DNA of 6,346 nt from CAZOSF01 sp964582415 (GTDB lineage Bacteria; Bacteroidota; Bacteroidia; Flavobacteriales; Flavobacteriaceae). The stretch spans positions 1 to 6,346 of the forward strand of contig CAZOSF010000098.1 in assembly GCA_964582415.1 (NCBI GenBank), in the 5' to 3' direction. Numbering within the stretch: position 1 is the first letter of the stretch; each line of letters starts with the position of its first letter. Shown piece by piece: positions 1 through 6,175 of this stretch. A program made the position numbers and the translations under genes. Below the pieces are notes generated by a model. It had not been told where the DNA came from, did not search any database, and was given only the letters and a program-made list of their open reading frames with translations.

Positions 1-1478
1 CCCGAACGGGAGGTCCGCTGTACGGCCGTCCAAACAACGCGCATCAAATTGGGAAGGGCTACAGGGGCATCCGTATGAATGGTAAGCTTAATCCCTTTGT
101 TGAGAGCGGTTCGGGTAGGACTGATTTTATTTCCCAAGGAATCCCCGATAATTTCTTTATGCCAATCACCCCAATAAAAAGTGTGTAGGGGAAATAACGA
201 GGTAATCACATCCAATTCTTTGAAGGCATCCAATTGATCTTCCCGAACATATTGCCCATGTATTAAAGTGTGCCTTCTGTCGCCAAGACCATATTTTTCA
301 ACATTCGGCCGCAAGGTTCGTATCATTTGGTCCATCGCAGCATCGCCATTACCATGGACCAAAATCTGCCAGTTGTTTTTAAAGCCCTTTTCAAAAATGG
401 CTTGTACCGTGGAGTCATTTGGGATGGCAGGATAACCAGCATACTCTTTGCCTTGACCATCGGGTGGAATTAGGTAAGGTTGTGTTCGCCAAGCGGTACG
501 CCCCTGAGGGGAGCCATCCAAAGTAACCTTCATCCCCCCAATGCGATAGTGGTTAGAATAGTCCTTGCTATTCCATTTTGTGCTCATATATTGATCTACA
601 AGGCTGTAATCGATGTAGCTCACCACATCGATTATAATCTTTCCGGCTTCTGCTTTGGCTACGAGAAGTTCGTGGTTTTGCATGGCGCGACCCTCTTGAG
701 CGGTGGTATATCCATACGATAGCGCCATGTCTTGGCCCGCCGCAAAGAATCGATCGGCCGCAATTTGATCCTTCGGCATCAGCGCAAGCATCATTTTTGG
801 AATGGCGGCCAACTCCTCCAACACGCCATTGGGGGTTTTTCCGTCGGCTTCCCTTCGAATAATGCCCCCCTCTGGATCGGGGGTGTTTGCTGTATATCCA
901 ATCAGTTCGAGTCCTTTTGTGTTCACCACGGCAAAGTGTCCCGAGATGTGGGTGATCATTATGGGATGTTCTGTACTCACCAGATCCAAATCATGGCGCG
1001 TTGGGAAACGCTTTTCCTCTAATACAGAATCGTCAAAACCTGTTCCGATAATCCAACCCGTTAGTGCAAGATTTTCAGGAGTGTTCCAATCCTTTAAAAT
1101 TTGAATCATGGTTGGGATATCTTTACAGGACGCATCGGGCGGTGCCAAGAGTTGGGCCCCGATCGCTTGCAATCCAAAATTGGCAAAATGGGCATGTCCA
1201 TCTATAAAACCAGGGAGTAAGGTTTTCCCTTCCAAGTCGATCATCTTGTGTCCTATGCCAGCAATTTTCATGGCTTCAGCCGCTTCTCCAACAAATTCAA
1301 TTTTTCCATCGCGTACTACGATCGCTTCAACATAGGTAGGGGATTCTCCTACCATGGTTAAGATGTCGCCATTGTAATACACCATGGCTTGTGACAGGGA
1401 ATCCGATGCTTCATTCTTGCTCTCCTTACATCCAACGATTAGGAGTAACAAAGCGATGAACAGAATAACTTTTTTCAT
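1..1478 (-). CDS. Amidohydrolase family 3 (YtcJ-like) lipoprotein, C-terminus cut by window edge
   Basis: Read on the minus strand from ATG at 1478-1476, this frame stays open for 492 codons and runs off the left edge. Related proteins are about 540-580 residues, so roughly 50-90 residues are missing. The N-terminus (MKKVILFIALLLLIVGC) is a lipoprotein signal peptide with Cys17 as the lipidated residue, so the enzyme should sit in the envelope. The next residues, KESKNE, are charged and loosely resemble the export signal of surface lipoproteins in Bacteroidota. The metal-binding HxH (His95, His97 in FIDGHAHF) follows the short N-terminal beta domain. Then come Lys317 in GGMKVTLDGSPQGRTAW, His375 in LVHGNGDAAMD, His407 in HTLIHGQY, and Asp470 in TIHTDAPV. 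These are typical of metal-dependent hydrolases acting on amide or related C-N bonds. The substrate cannot be told from sequence. It is transcribed divergently from the PAS-LuxR gene. Confidence 0.95.
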   Translation of the reverse strand, partial: MKKVILFIALLLLIVGCKESKNEASDSLSQAMVYYNGDILTMVGESPTYVEAIVVRDGKIEFVGEAAEAMKIAGIGHKMIDLEGKTLLPGFIDGHAHFANFGLQAIGAQLLAPPDASCKDIPTMIQILKDWNTPENLALTGWIIGTGFDDSVLEEKRFPTRHDLDLVSTEHPIMITHISGHFAVVNTKGLELIGYTANTPDPEGGIIRREADGKTPNGVLEELAAIPKMMLALMPKDQIAADRFFAAGQDMALSYGYTTAQEGRAMQNHELLVAKAEAGKIIIDVVSYIDYSLVDQYMSTKWNSKDYSNHYRIGGMKVTLDGSPQGRTAWRTQPYLIPPDGQGKEYAGYPAIPNDSTVQAIFEKGFKNNWQILVHGNGDAAMDQMIRTLRPNVEKYGLGDRRHTLIHGQYVREDQLDAFKELDVITSLFPLHTFYWGDWHKEIIGDSLGNKISPTRTALNKGIKLTIHTDAPVALPNLMRVVWTAVQRTSRS

Positions 1479-1498
1479 GACAAACTACTTTTTCAAAA

Positions 1499-1506
1499 GA
1501 AAGATA
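1499..1506 (-). promoter_or_regulatory. Possible -7 box of the amidohydrolase gene
   Basis: On the minus strand this reads TATCTTTC, one base off the Bacteroidota -7 consensus TAnnTTTG, and it lies 20 bases upstream of the ATG. No TTG (-33) is found at the usual 17-23 base distance; the sequence there is AT-rich. The call rests on motif and position only. Confidence 0.3.
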
Positions 1507-1542
1507 CTTAATTCTATAAATTTTAATGATTTTAATTTCATC

Positions 1543-1572
1543 TTGAAATCTTCAAAACATTTAGTATTTTAC
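1543..1572 (+). promoter_or_regulatory. Weak candidate promoter of the PAS-LuxR gene
   Basis: TTG at 1543-1545 is followed after exactly 19 bases by TATTTTAC at 1565-1572, which keeps the TA and two of the T positions of TAnnTTTG. It would give a leader of about 20 bases before the ATG at 1600. The spacing is ideal but the -7 box is poor. Confidence 0.25.
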
Positions 1573-1599
1573 CCTTGAGAAAAATTTATTCCTAGTTTT

Positions 1600-2376
1600 A
1601 TGCCGAGAGCCCTTAGTGAAATCGAAGAGGCTTATAGCGAGATATTTGGTTCTTACGGGTCAAATATCCTGCGCGAGCACCTCCGAAAAATGTTGGAATT
1701 CGATCATATTCTTCCTTTCGATTCCACCTTCTTTTGTGTGACCAATACCCAAGAACTTACCTTTGAATATGTAAGTAAAAATGTGATGTCCTGTCTTGGA
1801 ATTAGCCAAAAGGATCTTAGAAATGGTGGGATGAAAGCCTTTTGGGAACGCATCCATCCAGAAGACATTGACAGATGGTTAAAAGCCCTGTCGGATCTTA
1901 TGGATTTTACCATGGGGAATCTGTCGCCTGAAGATCGACAACGGATGAGCTATACCTGGAATTATCGTTTAAAAAATGGGGAGGGAGTCTACGTCAATGT
2001 TATTCAAAATACAACCCCCCTGGTTTTCAATTCGCAGGGGAAACCCATTGTGGGGATGGCCCATTACACCATAATGCACGAAAAGTTGGTGCTTCCTATT
2101 ACAGCAACCGCGAAATACTTGAATGAAAACAATACTTATGAGACCAAGTATTTCAGTAATTACTCCCAAAAATTGCTTTCCGATGAGATTACAGCGCGGG
2201 AACGGGATATCATACGCTTATTGGTCATGAATCAGTCCAGCAAAGAAATTGCAGATAAATTGCATATCAGTAGCGCTACCGTCGATACGCACCGAAGAAA
2301 TATTCTGAAGAAATTGCAGCTTAATTCAACCGGAGAATTGGTAGGGCTTTTAAAGGCCCGCCCTGAACTTTTGTGA
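1600..2376 (+). CDS. PAS domain LuxR-type transcriptional regulator
   Basis: This 258-residue protein pairs a sensory domain with a DNA-binding domain. Residues about 40-160 look like a PAS fold of the PAS_3 kind: FEYVSKNVMSCLGIS near 55-69, the FWERIHPEDIDRW segment at 81-93, then the beta strands around YRLKNGEGVYVNVIQNTTP and the GKPIVGMAHYT end. Residues about 196-252 are a GerE/LuxR helix-turn-helix: ITARERDIIRLL, then SSKEIADKLHISSATVDTHRRNILKKL, which holds the recognition helix. There is no receiver domain, so it is not a classical response regulator; a small ligand or cofactor bound by PAS is the family expectation, but which one is unknown. There is no membrane segment, so it should be cytoplasmic. 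An in-frame TGA at 1576-1578 makes ATG 1600 the first possible ATG start. It diverges from the amidohydrolase gene, which makes that gene a candidate target (inference). No clear terminator directly follows it. Confidence 0.93.
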   Translation: MPRALSEIEEAYSEIFGSYGSNILREHLRKMLEFDHILPFDSTFFCVTNTQELTFEYVSKNVMSCLGISQKDLRNGGMKAFWERIHPEDIDRWLKALSDLMDFTMGNLSPEDRQRMSYTWNYRLKNGEGVYVNVIQNTTPLVFNSQGKPIVGMAHYTIMHEKLVLPITATAKYLNENNTYETKYFSNYSQKLLSDEITARERDIIRLLVMNQSSKEIADKLHISSATVDTHRRNILKKLQLNSTGELVGLLKARPELL

Positions 2377-2423
2377 TACTATTTTCAAATTGCGACCAAT
2401 TATACCACTCTTAATCCTCAGAT

Positions 2424-2438
2424 TACTCAATTTGAGTA
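2424..2438. repeat. Perfect short palindrome after the PAS-LuxR gene
   Basis: TACTCAATTTGAGTA has two perfect 7-base arms around a single central T. It begins 48 bases after the PAS-LuxR stop codon. It could be an operator-like site or a weak RNA hairpin. No T-run follows, so it is not a standard terminator. Confidence 0.45.
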
Positions 2439-2581
2439 TTGAACCATGTCGTATTTTTCATTCTCTTTGAACCTGTATGTCGTTGGGATGATATCTTGAT
2501 GGCAGACAGCTAACTAACCAAACAATAGAGTATAACTAGGATTCGCGGTTTTCAAGATTGTAATTCTGTTTACTCATTTTT

Positions 2582-2665
2582 GCCGAAAGGCGTGCTAAAA
2601 GTGTGAGGAGACCTTTAGCAAAGCATTATAGGGGGTTCAATTGGGGATTTGAACCCCTATATGCT
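2582..2665 (+). other. Three adjacent hairpins, candidate structured RNA
   Basis: Three stems stand one base apart. The first is GCC-GAAA-GGC at 2582-2591, a GNRA-type tetraloop on the plus strand. The second pairs TGCTAAA (2593-2599) with TTTAGCA (2614-2620) around a 14-base loop. The third pairs 2622-2640 with 2649-2665, 17 base pairs with two single bulged bases and an 8-base loop. The tetraloop form favours transcription to the right, and a strong terminator lies 46 bases further on. I do not recognise a known RNA family here. The pieces may also be a 3' UTR of the PAS-LuxR transcript or remains of a repeat element. Confidence 0.4.
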
Positions 2666-2711
2666 ACTCTTTCCTGATTAAAACACCGAGGACATTTCAA
2701 TTGTTGATTCT

Positions 2712-2738
2712 TTGTACCTTTAGAAGGTACAATTTTTT
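2712..2738 (+). terminator. Intrinsic terminator upstream of the thioesterase gene
   Basis: TTGTACCTT (2712-2720) pairs perfectly with AAGGTACAA (2724-2732) around a TAG loop, and six Ts follow (2733-2738). The T-run is on the plus-strand side only, so it ends rightward transcripts: that of the PAS-LuxR gene or of an RNA made from the hairpin region. It sits 27 bases before the thioesterase ATG, so it could instead act in that gene's leader. Confidence 0.65.
2715..2722 (+). promoter_or_regulatory. Possible -7 box of the thioesterase gene, inside the terminator stem
   Basis: TACCTTTA is one base off TAnnTTTG and lies 43 bases before the ATG. The wider string TTGATTCTTTGTACCTTTA resembles the promoter region of the next gene at 3351-3367. 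No TTG stands at the normal -33 distance. The box overlaps the terminator stem, so one of the two readings may be incidental. Confidence 0.3.
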
Positions 2739-2765
2739 ATCAATCGTCCTAAGTATTACATCATC

Positions 2766-3311
2766 ATGAGTTACGTATCTGTTGCCTCTTCCCAAGTAAC
2801 CCTTTCCCAATTAATGTTGCCTTCCTATTCGAATTTCCGGGGAAAAATCCATGGAGGTTATATTCTTAATCTGATGGATCAGATTGCCTTCGCTTGTGCT
2901 TCTCGTCATTCAGGTCACTATTGTGTTACGGCATCGGTCAATAAAGTCGATTTTCTCAATCCAATTGAGGTAGGGGAACTAGTAACCCTAAAATCATCTG
3001 TAAATTATACGGGTCGCACCTCGATGGTGATAGGTGTTCGCGTTGAATCGGAGAATATCAATTCGGGAGCAGTAAAGCATTGTAATTCCTCCTATTTCAC
3101 TATGGTAGCCAAGGATGATGAGAATAACAATGTTCCGGTTCCCGGACTTATCTTGGATTCTGAAGAAAGCATCCGCAGGTTCGTTCGGAGTATGTATCGT
3201 CAAGCACAATCCCGAGAGCGAAACCGTAACTTCCTAAAGGGGCAGTTCGAAGCCCTAGAACACTTAGAAGCTTTGTCCGATCAAAATGCCCAGGTAACTT
3301 GGAAGCCCTAG
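2766..3311 (+). CDS. Acyl-CoA thioesterase, hotdog fold
   Basis: The 181-residue product matches the acyl-CoA thioesterase branch of hotdog proteins (YciA/ACOT-like), which hydrolyse acyl-CoA to free fatty acid and CoA in the cytoplasm. The key stretch is NFRGKIHGGYILNLMDQIAF at residues 23-42: HGG starts the central hotdog helix, and Asp38 is in the position of the catalytic acid. CVTASVNKVDFLNPIEVGEL (53-72) and the GRTSMVIGVRVESEN strand (83-97) complete the sheet, ending near residue 117. Residues about 123-181 form a charged tail (RRFVRSMYRQAQSRERNR) beyond the core; it makes the protein longer than the short YciA form of about 130 residues. ATG 2766 puts the hotdog start at the normal place. 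The acyl chain length used is not visible. The terminator at 2712-2738 suggests it starts a new transcript; the next gene begins 75 bases later and has its own likely promoter. Confidence 0.92.
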   Translation: MSYVSVASSQVTLSQLMLPSYSNFRGKIHGGYILNLMDQIAFACASRHSGHYCVTASVNKVDFLNPIEVGELVTLKSSVNYTGRTSMVIGVRVESENINSGAVKHCNSSYFTMVAKDDENNNVPVPGLILDSEESIRRFVRSMYRQAQSRERNRNFLKGQFEALEHLEALSDQNAQVTWKP

Positions 3312-3339
3312 ACAGAGCTTCGAATTTATGTATCGTTAG

Positions 3340-3367
3340 TTGTGTATGGGTTGATTTTGTATCTTTA
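3340..3367 (+). promoter_or_regulatory. Bacteroidota-type promoter of the DUF6090-like gene
   Basis: TTG at 3340-3342 is followed after 17 bases by TATCTTTA at 3360-3367, one base off TAnnTTTG. Transcription would begin near 3374, about a dozen bases before the ATG at 3387. GTTAGTT (3335-3341) and AACTAAC (3371-3377) form a 7-base inverted repeat around the promoter. Confidence 0.55.
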
Positions 3368-3386
3368 AGTAACTAACTACCATCCC

Positions 3387-4166
3387 ATGCTTCGCATCTT
3401 TAGTCGGATCCGACATACATTGATTTCGCAGAGTAAATTCAACAGATATCTCATTTATGCCCTAGGGGAGATTATTTTGGTGGTCATTGGAATTTTATTG
3501 GCGCTGCAGGTGAATAATTGGAATGATCGTCGAAAATCTATTCAACGATCGGAAGCGTATTTAGGGGAGATGATGAAAGATCTTGAAAAAGACACACTCG
3601 AGATAAAAGACTACCTCAGAACCATACAGCGGCGTGTTCAATCGGAAGAATGGTTTTTGCGAAAAATGGAATTTACTCCAGATGATTTGGACAGCTTGGG
3701 GATGGTGTTCTCTCCAGTGTATTATGATTTTTACGTTCATGATGCCATTTACCAACGGATACAAAATTCAGGGGATTCTCGTTTAACGGGTTTTGATAGT
3801 TTGAGTAAAAAAATCAATCGCTATTATACCGATATTCGGGGAAGAGCGCTTCAAAATTCTGAATATGAAATTCGTGAAGCCACACAGGTGTGGGAAATAG
3901 ATAAGCGAATGAACACGGAGATTGAACTCAATAATGAGCTTTATTCTGACGTACGACTATTTCCCAAAAATCCAGAGTTTGATATGATTTTTGATCCTGA
4001 ATTGCAAACGGGAAAATATCTCGAATTAATCCGAACGGTAGAGGCCCGAAATAAAATCAGGAAGAGTTACTATCGACATACCTTTTTGGTCTACTTTTTC
4101 AAGTTGTATGATCGAGAGTCCGTGCAATTGATGGAAGCCATTCAAAAGGCATTGTCAAATCGCTGA
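3387..4166 (+). CDS. DUF6090-like single-pass membrane protein
   Basis: The protein has 259 residues and its function is unknown. Its N-terminus is the hallmark of the DUF6090 group: a basic stretch (IFSRIRHTLISQSKFNRYL), then YALGEIILVVIGILLALQ (24-41) as the only membrane segment, then VNNWND. The basic side before the helix predicts an N-in orientation, with the rest outside the cytoplasm. Residues about 47-110 are charged and helical (RSEAYLGEMMKDLEKDTLEI), likely a coiled coil; the remainder is rich in Asp, Glu, Arg and Tyr with no catalytic motif I can see. Length fits the family (about 230-260). Such genes are common, often in several copies, in flavobacteria, and no role is established that I know of. 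It follows the thioesterase by 75 bases but has its own likely promoter, so it may be separately transcribed. Confidence 0.88.
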   Translation: MLRIFSRIRHTLISQSKFNRYLIYALGEIILVVIGILLALQVNNWNDRRKSIQRSEAYLGEMMKDLEKDTLEIKDYLRTIQRRVQSEEWFLRKMEFTPDDLDSLGMVFSPVYYDFYVHDAIYQRIQNSGDSRLTGFDSLSKKINRYYTDIRGRALQNSEYEIREATQVWEIDKRMNTEIELNNELYSDVRLFPKNPEFDMIFDPELQTGKYLELIRTVEARNKIRKSYYRHTFLVYFFKLYDRESVQLMEAIQKALSNR

Positions 4167-4400
4167 GACGAAGGTACATGCGAGGTACCCCAACTGATGT
4201 TCCTGTCGTGCTATCATAACCCGCTTTGGCCCTATTAGGAAATGAGGCTAATTTCTCCAACGACTTTTTGAAGTATCTTAAGAATGTTTCTCCTTAAGTT
4301 CCTGGGGTATGAATTTTGAGGGGGAATGATTATTAGGAATTGTGGGTTGCCAATGCTGTCCTTATCGGATGAAGTAGATCGCCTCGTTGCTTTAAAATGA

Positions 4401-4426
4401 AAAACCCCACAGGGGAGTGGGGTTTT
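4401..4426. terminator. Bidirectional terminator between converging gene blocks
   Basis: AAAACCCCAC (4401-4410) pairs perfectly with GTGGGGTTTT (4417-4426) around a 6-base loop. The stem carries A- and T-runs at its ends, so it works in both directions. It lies 20 bases after the stop of the leftward membrane-protein gene and 234 bases after the stop of the DUF6090-like gene. The sequence between 4167 and 4400 shows only weak short stems, such as GGTAC/GTACC at 4173-4189, and no gene. Confidence 0.85.
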
Positions 4427-4445
4427 CTTTTGAAATCATTTTTTT

Positions 4446-5126
4446 CTAAGCCGTTGCAGGCCCTGTTTTCAATCCGTTTTTCAATAGGATGAATCCCATA
4501 AGAGCCAGCCAAAGGGCTTTTACATGGAATAATGGTTTGTAGTATTCATAGTATTCAGGAATGAATAAAATGATACCCATAGCGCCAAGTCCGAGTAGGA
4601 CAGTGAACCATCCAAACCATCCAGCAACCGATTTTCCTTTCAGGAATCCTGCTCCTAGCAACACCAAACCTACACCGCTAAAAATACGTCCGAAACGTAC
4701 AAAGCAGGTCACGTATTGATTGGTATAAAGGATTTCATTCATGAACACTTGAATTTCTTCAGGGCTCATTCCTGCAGTTTTTCCTACACCCCAAGCGCCA
4801 TAGTTATAGTAAAATGCCGAGGCGATTGCGAGGGTAAAGGTTCCAACGACGACCATTCCCACTCCTGGAGTTACCAATATGCGGTGAGGCTGTTGTTTTA
4901 ACATCGTAGCTAAAGCGATGGCTCCTACGATCATGGCTACCCAACCAAAAATGTGCACACGGAATACCCAAATCCAAGTCCAGATATTTTCCCCAATGGC
5001 AGGGAAGTCGGAAGCGGCCAAATATTCCCCCACCAAATGTGGAGAGAATATGTACCCAAGCCATAGCATCAGGGCCGCAGCGATAAAGGTCCAGCCAGAA
5101 AATTTAGTTTCGAAATCTTGTTTCAT
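4446..5126 (-). CDS. Six-helix membrane protein of unknown function
   Basis: I do not recognise this family. From ATG at 5126-5124 the product has 226 residues with about six hydrophobic segments: near 12-30, 51-76, 84-106, 144-162, 167-190 and 200-216. The loop between the third and fourth segments (KTAGMSPEEIQVFMNE) is the longest polar part. His58 in FRVHIFGW, and the aromatic stretch IPEYYEYYKPLFHVK before the last helix, are visible but not diagnostic. The frame extends upstream to a TTG at 5165, but that extension (GVFRHPITNLYT) is read from a GC-rich hairpin in the gap and lacks membrane-protein character, so the ATG is preferred. It is last in the leftward block, 76 bases after the hydroxylase gene and just before the terminator at 4401-4426. 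Shared transcription suggests a link with the hydroxylase (inference). Confidence 0.85.
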   Translation of the reverse strand: MKQDFETKFSGWTFIAAALMLWLGYIFSPHLVGEYLAASDFPAIGENIWTWIWVFRVHIFGWVAMIVGAIALATMLKQQPHRILVTPGVGMVVVGTFTLAIASAFYYNYGAWGVGKTAGMSPEEIQVFMNEILYTNQYVTCFVRFGRIFSGVGLVLLGAGFLKGKSVAGWFGWFTVLLGLGAMGIILFIPEYYEYYKPLFHVKALWLALMGFILLKNGLKTGPATA

Positions 5127-5144
5127 AGTGTAAAGGTTTGTTAT

Positions 5145-5162
5145 GGGGTGCCGAAACACCCC
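5145..5162 (-). promoter_or_regulatory. GC-rich hairpin between hydroxylase and membrane-protein genes
   Basis: On the minus strand GGGGTG and CACCCC enclose TTTCGG; a U-G pair can close a UUCG tetraloop inside. No T-run follows, so it is unlikely to be a full terminator. It may be a processing or stability element that sets the relative amounts of the two products. Confidence 0.5.
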
Positions 5163-5202
5163 CAATGAATTAGTGAATTGGTTTTTAGTTTATATAGTTT
5201 TC

Positions 5203-6087
5203 TTATTCTTCGTCGGGGCCTTTACCGAAGCCATAAGTAAGTTGTCCAAAGAAGCCTTGAGGGAACTTTTCGTCATTTGGAAAACCGAGTTCGATAGTAC
5301 CACTGTCTTCAGGGACATAGTTGGTTTTGAAGATATAATCCCACAAACTCAAGCTGATTCCAAAGTTAATACCATGATTATGACCATCTGGAAGCGCTTT
5401 TACGTGGTGATATAGGTGCATTACCGGGTTGTTGAAGATATACTTCAATGGGCCCCAGGTAATTTTGATATTGGCATGGTTCAAGTGACCGATAGCTATC
5501 GCTACGAAGTGCACGATATATGCTTGTTCCGGTTCAAAACCACCGATTATCATAACCCCGAAAGTTTTTAGGGGTTTGTAAAGGATATTTTCCATCCAGT
5601 GATAACGCAAATGAGCTGCAAATCCCATCTCTTTCACAGAGTGATGTACCTTGTGAAAACGCCATAGGAATTCATAGCGGTGCAGCAATACGTGAGTGAA
5701 CCACTGTACAAAATCCAGGATGATAAAGAACACCAATAATTGAGACCACATTGGCCAGCTGGACATGTTTAAAATAGCCAAGCTCTTTGCGGTGATACCT
5801 AAATCGCCAAAAAGGACCCCTAAGATTTCATAAACACCACTGATTATAATGGCAAAAATGAAGAAGTTGAAATACATGTAGAACGTATCCAACCAGAAGT
5901 CTTTTCGAATTATTTTTTGGTCCTTACGCCAAGGAAACGTGATTTCCAATAGCCATACAACAAGTGAAATGGCAGTAAGCCCCCAAAAGAAATTAGTATA
6001 CCAAGGAACTTCGAACAATATCGATTTCCAAGTATAATTCATCATATTGATGAACGAATCGGTGAATGCAGTAAGATATTTTTCCAT
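5203..6087 (-). CDS. Sterol desaturase / fatty acid hydroxylase family protein
   Basis: The 294-residue product is an integral-membrane di-iron oxygenase of the fatty acid hydroxylase superfamily, which uses O2 to hydroxylate or desaturate lipid substrates. Its histidine clusters are in order: HVLLH (132-136), HKVHH (145-149), a central HLNH (201-204), HLYHH (224-228) and HNH (236-238), with further His159 and His163. These are the expected iron ligands. Hydrophobic segments lie near 31-52, 66-92, 112-131 and 174-200, a normal layout with the histidines on the cytoplasmic side. The C-terminal end (FPQGFFGQLTYGFGKGPDEE) is hydrophilic. Length is typical. The substrate (sterol, fatty acid, carotenoid or ether lipid) cannot be decided; it lacks obvious features that would make it CrtZ. 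The start ATG at 6087 follows an A-rich leader. It lies 88 bases after the cytochrome-like gene and 76 before the membrane-protein gene, all same strand. Confidence 0.93.
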   Translation of the reverse strand: MEKYLTAFTDSFINMMNYTWKSILFEVPWYTNFFWGLTAISLVVWLLEITFPWRKDQKIIRKDFWLDTFYMYFNFFIFAIIISGVYEILGVLFGDLGITAKSLAILNMSSWPMWSQLLVFFIILDFVQWFTHVLLHRYEFLWRFHKVHHSVKEMGFAAHLRYHWMENILYKPLKTFGVMIIGGFEPEQAYIVHFVAIAIGHLNHANIKITWGPLKYIFNNPVMHLYHHVKALPDGHNHGINFGISLSLWDYIFKTNYVPEDSGTIELGFPNDEKFPQGFFGQLTYGFGKGPDEE

Positions 6088-6175
6088 AACCTTTCTTTTT
6101 TACTTTTACTTACTTTTTAGTCGTTAGATTTATTATATAATGATGGAATTGGTGGTTATTCGGACAAATTCCCGA

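Larger units (their letters stand above)
2377..2765. other. 389-bp non-coding region with several hairpins
   Basis: I find no convincing coding frame on either strand here. The first 200 bases hold only a 15-base palindrome (2424-2438). The second half is rich in structure: hairpins at 2582-2591, 2593-2620 and 2622-2665, then an intrinsic terminator at 2712-2738 just before the thioesterase gene. These are listed separately. The region is long for a gap between two same-strand genes in such a genome, which leaves room for a small RNA or a degraded gene. Confidence 0.7.

Noticed and set aside
270..1578. Several plus-strand open frames of 60-100 codons
   Set aside because: They lie opposite the long minus-strand amidohydrolase frame, which carries clear family motifs. 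The plus-strand products have no domain character, and the few bases past 1478 are an AT-rich tail.
2377..2580. Remnant of a gene between the regulator and the hairpins
   Set aside because: No stretch on either strand reads as a recognisable protein fragment; stops are frequent in every frame I examined by eye.
2643..2720. A complete tRNA gene on the minus strand
   Set aside because: Only a T-arm-like hairpin and a loose anticodon-loop match exist. No acceptor stem pairs, no D-arm is present, and the spacing between the arms is too long.
4275..4297. CTTAAG repeated twice, as a terminator of the DUF6090-like gene
   Set aside because: The stem is only about 6 AT-rich pairs and no T-run follows; the 4401-4426 stem is far stronger.
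4804..5064. Minus-strand frame of 86 codons inside the six-helix membrane protein gene
   Set aside because: It is another frame of the same strand within a gene with consistent membrane segments; it has no independent support.
5143..5415. Plus-strand open frame of 90 codons
   Set aside because: It runs antisense through the C-terminal part of the hydroxylase gene and the hairpin gap; its product has no recognisable family.
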